From the NCBI GenBank assembly GCA_013214765.1, contig JABSQD010000020.1:1-8212 (forward strand): a DNA stretch of 8,212 nucleotides, given 5' to 3'. Position 1 is the stretch's first letter. Each line of letters begins with the position of its first letter. A model generated the notes under the pieces. That model searched no databases. It saw nothing but the letters and a program-made list of their open reading frames with translations, and was not told the origin of the DNA. Source of the DNA: Mycoplasmataceae bacterium (lineage in GTDB: Bacteria; Bacillota_I; Bacilli_A; Mycoplasmatales; Hepatoplasmataceae). Position numbers and translations under genes: made by a program. Below are positions 1 through 4,854 of the stretch, one piece after another.

Positions 1-1
1 T

Positions 2-568
2 AAAAAATTATTAGATAATTGAGAAGGGAAAAATTCTTCTAAAGTAAGTAAGGATTTAATAATTTCATTATTAAAAGAAATTATAAATAAAAATTTAGAG
101 GGGTTAGATAAATATTTTTTTATTAACCATTCTATAACTTGATTGTCAGACAACAAGTGGAATTTATGAGAAGAAGATAATATAAAAGATGAAACTTCTG
201 GTTATGATGATTCAAAAAACATTCCATTGATAAATAATAAAATGTTTAGAATACAATCTAATTTTTATGAATTAGAGGTTGAATTAAACGGAGAGAAAGT
301 TATTTTTAAAAATGCAAATAAATTAAAAATAAGAGAAAAAGATATTTCTCATTTTAAAAAATTTAATAATTTTATTGATGATAGTGCTTCGAAGAGTTTT
401 AAAGATATTGTTGAGAGTGTTTTGAAAACAAGAAATATTGATGATAAAGAAAATTATATATTCAAATATATAAATGGTATTCAAACTGATAAAGAATCAA
501 TTAAATATTTTGAATTTAAATATAATAATATTAAAAAATTACATATATATAATGATATTTTTAAGTAA
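2..568 (+). CDS. Unrecognised protein, C-terminal part (gene enters from the left edge)
   Basis: The frame is open from the left edge to a TAA at 566-568, giving 188 codons if UGA is Trp. TGA codons lie at 20-22, 140-142 and 167-169, and one TGG lies at 158-160. The true start is outside the window. An ATG at 227 opens a shorter stretch, but the reading frame upstream of it is uninterrupted and has protein-like composition, so I treat the whole as one gene. The product is hydrophilic, rich in Lys, Asn, Ile, Asp and Glu, with no membrane segment, Cys pairs or nucleotide-binding motif. I do not recognise the family. It ends 13 nt before a decayed PTS fragment, which suggests that this gene sits at a recombination junction. 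The reading frame is well supported; the function is unknown. Confidence 0.6.
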
Positions 569-580
569 AGAAAATAATAG

Positions 581-777
581 GGTTTGATATTACAAATAAC
601 AATTGCAGCTCCACATGGAGAAATATTTGTATTTGCATTAGTTAACTCATTATTAATTAGTTCAATATGATTATTAATAATATTATATATAATGGCAATT
701 CTAATTGGAGGAGCAGTTGCAGTAGCAATTATCTTGTGTTAAAAATACCGGAAGTTAAAAAAACTATTTCAAAATAA
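581..777 (+). pseudogene. Remnant of a fructose-type PTS EIIC C-terminus, frameshifted
   Basis: Translation from 581 gives about 53 residues containing ITIAAPHGEIFVFALV followed by a hydrophobic, Gly-containing segment (WLLIILYIMAILIGGAVAV). This matches the end of fructose-family PTS EIIC proteins, which carry an APHGGIFV-like motif before their last transmembrane helix. The frame stops at TAA 740-742. The adjacent frame carries a plausible natural tail, LVLKIPEVKKTISK, ending at TAA 775-777, so one indel at about 730-740 probably broke the gene. A TAG at 578-580 lies directly upstream and no start or upstream EIIC sequence is present: only the last 60 or so residues of a several-hundred-residue protein remain. 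A TGA (668-670) is read as Trp. The terminator at 806 was probably this gene's own. Family assignment rests on the recalled motif only. Confidence 0.6.
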
Positions 778-805
778 TATATTATTGTGCTGACAATTTA
801 AAAAG

Positions 806-840
806 AAAAAAAGAAGCATTATATACTTCTTTTTTAATTT
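806..840. terminator. Bidirectional intrinsic terminator
   Basis: A perfect 10-bp stem pairs AAAAAAGAAG (807-816) with CTTCTTTTTT (826-835) around a 9-nt loop. T-runs follow on both strands, so it can end transcription from the PTS remnant on the plus strand and from the HNH gene on the minus strand, whose stop codon is 12 nt away. Confidence 0.75.
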
Positions 841-847
841 ATTGGAA

Positions 848-1153
848 TTATTTAGTTACTATTTTATCATTAATTAAAAGTATACCTTTGTTATTATTTC
901 ACTTAACTTCAAATTTTTTATTATTTATTATTCCTTGTAAATCATCACTTTTTTCTGCATTTGATTTTGGACTTAATGGAATACCATTTTCTATAGTCGT
1001 AGGACCTTTTTTTGCTTTAGGATATACATGATCACATTCAAAATCATTTTTTGAAATACTTCTTCCGAATACATCAAATCCATTTGTATGATTTTCAAAA
1101 TATTTTTTTCAAATTGTTTCTCTTTGAGAATCGTTAAAATCTTTATTTGCCAT
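848..1153 (-). CDS. Small HNH endonuclease-family protein (101 aa)
   Basis: Read on the minus strand with UGA as Trp, an intact 101-residue protein runs from ATG (1153-1151) to TAA (850-848). Residues 40-70 hold the HNH signature: DHVYP (Asp41-His42), Asn56 in ENGIPL, Asn65 and Lys68 in SNAEK. This fits the DH-N-(H/N) metal-binding beta-beta-alpha nuclease core. There is no CxxC zinc ribbon and no obvious DNA-binding domain, so it is a minimal stand-alone HNH protein. The start is fixed by a strong Shine-Dalgarno, AAAGGAGG, about 8 nt upstream. Trp15 and Trp85 are both TGA. It has its own likely promoter (1185-1215) and a terminator just after the stop. Such proteins occur in phages, mobile elements and restriction loci; the biological target cannot be read from the sequence. 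The active-site motif is clear, but nuclease activity is inferred. Confidence 0.8.
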
Positions 1154-1184
1154 AATATTACCTCCTTTCTATTCATAATATAAA

Positions 1185-1215
1185 ATTATATTACAATACT
1201 CCAAATACATATCAA
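1185..1215 (-). promoter_or_regulatory. Likely sigma-70-type promoter of the HNH gene
   Basis: On the minus strand TTGATA (1215-1210) is followed by TATAAT (1190-1185) at a 19-nt spacing, or by the overlapping TAATAT (1193-1188) at 16 nt. The -10 box is about 30 nt before the start codon, with AAAGGAGG between. This is a good consensus match, though A+T-rich DNA makes chance matches common. Confidence 0.5.
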
Positions 1216-1383
1216 TTTTAATAATATTGTATATACATTTAGAAAGTTTATAAAAAGTAAGTTAGATATATATTTTTTAAAATTTAATAAAACACACAAA
1301 ATAACCAGATTCTCATTAGAGAAGAATATTTAGTAGCAATCATTGATACATTAAGGTTGATATAAAAAATATCATAATATACT
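1216..1383. other. Intergenic stretch without a supportable gene
   Basis: No start codon with a ribosome binding site and no frame of useful length is visible on either strand. One 25-codon open stretch (1291-1365) has no start codon. A short perfect inverted repeat, GATAT-AAAAA-ATATC (1359-1373), lies near the end. Confidence 0.5.
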
Positions 1384-1414
1384 TTTTAGCAAAAAAATTT
1401 ATATTTTGCTAAAA
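1384..1414. repeat. 11-bp inverted repeat with 9-nt spacer (operator candidate)
   Basis: TTTTAGCAAAA (1384-1394) and TTTTGCTAAAA (1404-1414) are perfect reverse complements separated by 9 nt. The spacer carries the -35 box of the promoter at 1398-1426, so a protein bound here would block that promoter. The inner TTAGCAAAA-N9-TTTTGCTAA has the geometry of the HrcA-binding CIRCE element (TTAGCACTC-N9-GAGTGCTAA) and matches 6 of 9 bases in each arm. A terminator role is less likely because no T-run follows. Confidence 0.55.
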
Positions 1415-1426
1415 TTATTGTATAAT
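1398..1426 (+). promoter_or_regulatory. Strong sigma-70-type promoter for the candidate small RNA
   Basis: TTTATA (1398-1403) and a consensus TATAAT (1421-1426) are 17 nt apart, with start expected near 1433. The next clear downstream signal is the intrinsic terminator at 1586, so the transcript would be about 180 nt. Confidence 0.6.
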
Positions 1427-1432
1427 GTATAT

Positions 1433-1611
1433 GAAAGTAAAGTGTCATGAATATTGAAGTTCAGAAAACTATTGCTTGAATCTTATAATTAAATGTGAGG
1501 TGATTCCGATGGGAGTTTTTAACAAACATCAGTATAAAAATAATATAGTCATTTAGACTAATGAATATTATATAAATAATATTAGAAACAGAGCATTATG
1601 CTCTGTTTTAT
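1433..1611 (+). ncRNA. Candidate structured small RNA, about 180 nt
   Basis: A good promoter and a good intrinsic terminator bracket a segment with no sizeable gene. Its 3' part has three hairpins in tandem: TAGTC-ATTTA-GACTA (1546-1560), AATATTAT-ATAA-ATAATATT (1564-1583) and the terminator stem AAACAGAGC/GCTCTGTTT (1586-1608). The middle holds a Shine-Dalgarno-like GTGAGGTGAT followed by an ATG at 1509 that opens only 15 codons. It may therefore be a regulatory RNA, a leader left after loss of its gene, or a short mRNA. I find no SRP RNA, tmRNA, RNase P RNA, T-box or familiar riboswitch signature. The transcript points toward the 3' end of the convergent mazF-like gene and would end about 60 nt short of it. 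The boundaries are inferred from promoter and terminator only. Confidence 0.4.
1509..1556 (+). CDS. Possible 15-aa leader peptide or truncated gene start
   Basis: ATG at 1509 follows GTGAGGTGAT, a reasonable anti-16S match ending about 5 nt upstream, and reads MGVFNKHQYKNNIVI to a TAG at 1554-1556. The frame stops inside the loop of the first downstream hairpin (1546-1560), so a ribosome stopping here could affect folding. It could equally be the start of a gene whose body was deleted. There is no homology evidence. Confidence 0.25.
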   Translation: MGVFNKHQYKNNIVI

Positions 1612-1613
1612 TT
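1586..1613 (+). terminator. Intrinsic terminator
   Basis: AAACAGAGC (1586-1594) pairs perfectly with GCTCTGTTT (1600-1608) around ATTAT, followed by TTATTTTAT. The stem is unusually G+C-rich for this DNA. On the minus strand the downstream tract is a weaker TTTCTAATATT, so plus-strand use is favoured, although it could also stop readthrough from the mazF-like gene. Confidence 0.8.
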
Positions 1614-1669
1614 TATATAAAGTAGAATCAAGTTTTATAATAAAAATGATGAAGGAATATTAACATTAG

Positions 1670-2032
1670 TTAATCATTTATGACATCAGTAATTATTTTT
1701 AAAATTTTTTTTTGATATCTCGGTTCAATTATCTTACCTTTTGTCTCGATATTTCCGTTTTCCACTTCTTTTTTAGAAATTATAAAAATATGATCTAATT
1801 TTATAATTGACTCTTCTTCTAAAACAAATCAACTATCCTTTATATTTTTACTTGTTCCAAAATCTTTAGATTTTAAAGCAGTCATTGGACAAACTAGTAT
1901 ATTATTATGAGAAATATTTGGATTTATTACAACATAAGGTCTACTGCCTTTATTTTCTACGTTAGGGTAACTAATATTTACTTTTTTTTCATTTATATAT
2001 ATAATTTCAAATTTATTTATTCCTTTTTCCAT
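1670..2032 (-). CDS. MazF/PemK-family mRNA interferase-like toxin (120 aa)
   Basis: With UGA as Trp the frame runs from ATG (2032-2030) to TAA (1672-1670), giving 120 aa; Trp68 (1831-1829) is TGA and would split it under the standard code. Family features are GSRPYVVINP (residues 29-38, Arg31 at the place of the conserved MazF Arg) and ILVCPMTAL (45-53, Thr51 at the place of the catalytic Ser/Thr), then a strand-rich middle and a C-terminal helix (RYQKKILKIITDVI). Length fits MazF/PemK (about 110-120 aa). Family members cut RNA in a sequence-specific way. No Shine-Dalgarno precedes the ATG, and a TAA lies directly before it in frame, so no longer start exists. No MazE-like ORF is visible on either side. 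Upstream on the same strand lie a hairpin, a tandem repeat array and a promoter. ToxN-type toxins share this fold, so a type III toxin is an alternative assignment. Confidence 0.7.
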
Positions 2033-2062
2033 TATTTTTTTTGATTAAAAACAGTTACATTT

Positions 2063-2088
2063 TCATGTTGGGTAGTCATCCCAACTGA
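2063..2088. repeat. GC-rich hairpin upstream of the mazF-like gene
   Basis: GTTGGG (2067-2072) pairs with CCCAAC (2080-2085) around a 7-nt loop. TCA/TGA pairing extends the stem outward past one bulged T (2066). Such a G+C-rich stem stands out in this intergenic DNA. It lies about 30 nt before the toxin start, so it would be in its 5' leader. No T-run follows immediately on either strand (TTTTT comes 10-15 nt later), so it would be a weak or conditional terminator at best. Confidence 0.6.
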
Positions 2089-2171
2089 CAACTTTCTATT
2101 TTTTAATTTAATTAACTATTTTAAAAAGAATAGAACGTCATGAAGTAGAACTTCAAATTAATTATACAAGT

Positions 2172-2269
2172 AAATAACACAAAATAACACAAAATAACAC
2201 AAAATAATACAGACAACACAAAATAACACAAAATAATACAGACAACACAAAATAACACAAAATAACATA
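2172..2269. repeat. Tandem repeat array, 10-bp period with a 29-bp higher-order unit
   Basis: Three elements recur head to tail: A = AAATAACACA, B = AAATAATACA and C = GACAACACA. The order is A A A B C A B C A A', where A' ends ACATA. The 29-bp block A-B-C occurs twice exactly (2192-2220 and 2221-2249). AAAA tracts begin at 2181, 2191, 2201, 2220, 2230, 2249 and 2259, mostly one helical turn apart, which favours DNA curvature. The array lies between the divergent mazF-like gene and the GTG-start gene. It is prone to slipped-strand length change. The conceptual minus-strand translation (Cys/Phe/Leu/Val-rich) is a by-product of the repeat, not a gene. Confidence 0.9.
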
Positions 2270-2297
2270 GTATAAAAATAAAGGAAACAATACACAA
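2269..2297 (-). promoter_or_regulatory. Possible promoter reading into the repeat array toward the toxin
   Basis: On the minus strand TTGTGT (2297-2292) and TATACT (2274-2269) are exactly 17 nt apart. Transcription would start near 2262, at the edge of the repeat array, and run through the repeats and the hairpin into the mazF-like gene. Match quality is moderate, and A+T-rich DNA gives frequent chance hits. Confidence 0.4.
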
Positions 2298-2354
2298 TGT
2301 TATTAAGGAAAATAATACCAAATAATCAAGAAAAATAATGAAAGGAGTATTAAA

Positions 2355-2786
2355 GTGAGTAATATAAAACGAATGACCAAAAGAGAAGTTCTATTAGATG
2401 AGTTTAAAAAATATGGAGTTAATAAAATCATTCCTAAATTTAAAGATAAAGGACAATTAAACATCACTTTATTTCTTTGTGAAAAGTCAAAAAAAATCGT
2501 ATTTTTTTCAAATTTAATTAAAGGAGAGAGTAAGTACAAAAATATTAAAGATCTAGATAGAGATCCCATAACAACATTTTTTTCATCTAAAAAAGTTTGA
2601 TATGAAGAGGTTAATAAGATAATTGAAAAGAGTAACAATCTTTCTTCTTGAAAAGTAAGACATTATATTAAAAAGACATCTGAAGAAATGTGAAAATTTT
2701 CAGATAATTATATTTTGAAAGAAAAATGGAAAAATAATAATGGTAATTATGGATATGGAGAATATTATTTTTATAAATCTAATTAA
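2355..2786 (+). CDS. Unrecognised 143-aa protein
   Basis: GTG at 2355 is chosen as start because AAAGGAG (2341-2347) precedes it by 7 nt; the first in-frame ATG is six codons later without such a site. The frame ends at TAA 2784-2786, giving 143 aa. Trp82, Trp99 and Trp113 are TGA and Trp125 is TGG. The protein is basic and soluble-looking: a Lys-rich N-terminus, a short hydrophobic stretch (KKIVFFSNLI, about residues 46-55) too short and charged to be a membrane helix, and a C-terminus rich in Trp, Tyr and Gly (NGNYGYGEYYFY). There are no recognisable catalytic motifs. It is divergent from the mazF-like gene across the repeat array, so shared regulation is possible. It reads toward uvrB, but a 118-nt gap with a likely promoter argues against one operon. 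Function unknown. Confidence 0.65.
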
Positions 2787-2820
2787 TAAAATAAATACGA
2801 AATATGTTAATTTTATTAAT
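2782..2820. repeat. AT-only 11-bp inverted repeat after the 143-aa gene
   Basis: ATTAATAAAAT (2782-2792) and ATTTTATTAAT (2810-2820) are perfect reverse complements around a 17-nt loop, starting within the stop codon of the preceding gene. With no G:C pair and no following T-run it would be a weak terminator. It may simply slow or mark the end of that transcript. Confidence 0.35.
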
Positions 2821-2867
2821 AAAAAGCAAATACTAAACTTTGAATATCGAAACTATTTTAAAAGAGA

Positions 2868-2873
2868 TATAAT
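2868..2873 (+). promoter_or_regulatory. Probable -10 box of the uvrBAC operon
   Basis: A consensus TATAAT lies 31 nt before the uvrB ATG. No good -35 is present at 16-18 nt: TATCGA at 17 nt is poor, and the better TTGAAT (2840-2845) is 22 nt away. A start near 2880 would give a leader of only about 25 nt. Confidence 0.45.
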
Positions 2874-2904
2874 TTATAATAATTATATATTTTAAGTAAA
2901 AATA

Positions 2905-4854
2905 ATGAAATTTGAATTAAAAAGTAAATACAATCCATCAGGAGATCAACCAAAAGCAATTAAAGAATTAATTGCCTCTATAAAAATAAATCAACATACT
3001 GTTTTATTAGGAGCAACAGGAACAGGTAAAACATTTACCATGGCAAATATAATAGAAAAATATGGTAAAAATACTTTAGTTTTAGCACCTAACAAAACAT
3101 TAGCTAATCAACTTTTTATTGAATTAAAAGAAATGTTTCCAAATAATAAAGTTGAGTATTATATTTCTAATTTTGATTTTTATCAACCAGAAGCATACAA
3201 ACCTTCAACAGATACTTATATTGAGAAATCATCTCAACAAAATTGACAATTAGAAATGATGAGAACTTCTGCCACAACTTCCTTAATAACAAATGATGAT
3301 GTTATTGTAGTTGCATCTGTTGCTGCTATTTTTGGTCATAGAAATCCAATAGAATATGGAGATTCATTTACTAAAATAAAAATAGGACAAAAAATTAAAA
3401 GAAAAATTTTTTTATATGAATTAGTTCAAATGGCTTATGAAAGAAAAGATGATTTATTTCCTGGTTCTTTTACAACCAAAGGAGATGTAATTGAGATTTC
3501 TCCATCTTGAACAGATCAATTTCATTTAAGAATTGAAATGTTTGGGGATGAGATAGAACAAATAGTGGAAATAAATAATGTTACAAAGAACATTATTAAA
3601 AGATATGATAATTTTGTTATCTTTCCAGCTAATTTTCACACTGTTAAACAAAATGAAATTAAGGGTGTTGTTAATCAAATAGAAGAAGATTTACATATTA
3701 GACTAACTGAATTTAAAAAAAGAGGAAAATTATTAGAAGCTCAAAGATTAGAACAAAGAGTTAGGTTCGATATTGAACAGTTAGAGGAATTTGGTATGAC
3801 TTCAGGAATAGAAAACTATTCTATTTATTTTGATAAACATAGATCAAAAGGAGAAACTCCTGACACACTTTTAAGTTATTTTCCAAAAGATTATTTATTG
3901 ATAATTGATGAATCTCATTTATCAATACCTCAAATAAAAGGAATGTATAAAGGGGATAAATCAAGAAAAGAAAATTTAGTAGAATATGGTTTCAGATTAC
4001 CTTCAGCATTAGATAATAGACCTTTAATGATTGAGGAGTTTGAAAAGAAGATAGGTAAAACTGTTTATGTATCTGCTACTCCATCAGAATATGAATTAGA
4101 AAAATCTGGAAATAAATTTGTAGAACAAATAATTAGACCAACAGGATTATTAGATCCAATTATTGAGTTAAGACCAGAAAAAAATCAATTAGATGATTTA
4201 ATGGCTGAAATTTACAATCGTAAAAAATTAGATCAAAGAGTATTTATAAATACAACTACAAAAAAACTTTCAGAAGACATTGCAACATATATGAAAGATA
4301 ATGGAATTTCAGTTGCATATCTTCATTATGATTTAAAAACTTTAGAAAGAGAAGATGTTCTTAGAAAATTAAGAATGGGTATTTATGATTGTGTTGTAGG
4401 AATTAATTTATTAAGAGAAGGATTAGATATTCCAGAGGTTTCATTGGTAGCAATTCTTGATGCTAATAAAAATGGATTCATGAGAAATACAAGATCACTA
4501 ATTCAACTTATAGGTAGAGCATCAAGAAATTCTGATGGTAAAGTTATAATGTATGCAGATCATAATTCAAAATCAATGACTGAAGCAATAAAAGAAACAG
4601 ATCGTAGAAGAGAAATACAAATAGCATATAATGATGAAAATGGAATTGTTCCTAAGACAATTATTAAAGATATTCCAAAACCTGCTTTAGAAGAATTTGA
4701 AAATAGACATAAAGTAAAATTCTCTGCAATGAAAATTAAAGAAAAATTATCAGTATTAGAAAAAGAAATGATGGAAGCATCATCAAAATATGATTTTGAA
4801 AGAGCAATTAAACTTAGAGATTTAATTACGGAAATAAAAGGAGGATTAAAATAA
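2905..4854 (+). CDS. uvrB: UvrABC system protein B (damage-verifying helicase)
   Basis: UvrB takes over DNA from UvrA, uses ATP to insert a beta-hairpin between the strands, verifies the lesion and recruits UvrC. The frame gives 649 aa, slightly shorter than most UvrB (about 655-675), with Trp114 (3244-3246) and Trp202 (3508-3510) encoded by TGA. Visible parts are Walker A GATGTGKT (36-43), the hairpin region with FYQPEAY (92-98), Walker B/motif II IDESH (334-338), motif [13 protein letters not shown], motif [11 protein letters not shown] (534-542) and a C-terminal UVR domain (about 615-649, [11 protein letters not shown]) that binds UvrC. The hairpin reads SNFDFY where E. coli has SYYDYY. 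The N-terminus [19 protein letters not shown] fits the family start, although only a weak Shine-Dalgarno precedes it. The TAA shares its last base with the uvrA ATG, indicating translational coupling. Confidence 0.97.

Noticed and set aside
991..1176. Minus-strand 61-codon open frame over the HNH gene
   Set aside because: It is in another frame over the same DNA. The HNH frame has the motif, the correctly placed Shine-Dalgarno and intact ends under code 4.
1291..1365. 25-codon open stretch that might be a gene remnant
   Set aside because: No start codon, no recognisable motif, and a length expected by chance.
1431..1556. 41-codon frame (code 4) beginning at ATG 1431
   Set aside because: The ATG lies just upstream of or at the expected transcription start and has no Shine-Dalgarno. 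Only the internal ATG at 1509 has a plausible site.
2172..2269. CRISPR array
   Set aside because: The units are contiguous with no unique spacers, a repeat is only 10 bp, and no cas gene is nearby.
2121..2321. Minus-strand hydrophobic 66-aa frame over the repeats, superficially like a small membrane toxin
   Set aside because: Its Cys/Phe/Leu/Val-rich sequence is what the tandem repeat spells out. It has a TTG start and no ribosome binding site.
2303..2638. Minus-strand 111-codon frame opposite the GTG-start gene
   Set aside because: The plus-strand frame has a good Shine-Dalgarno and continues intact to 2786 under code 4. The antisense frame has neither support.
2797..2811. LexA/DinR-like box upstream of uvrB (CGAAATATGTTAA)
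   Set aside because: It is one base short of the CGAAC-N4-GTTCG geometry and lacks the final half-site; Mollicutes generally lack a LexA SOS system.
3244..3510. uvrB as a frameshifted or stop-ridden pseudogene
   Set aside because: The in-frame TGA codons fall at Trp-compatible positions and the protein is collinear with UvrB throughout. UGA is Trp here; the same holds for uvrA and uvrC.
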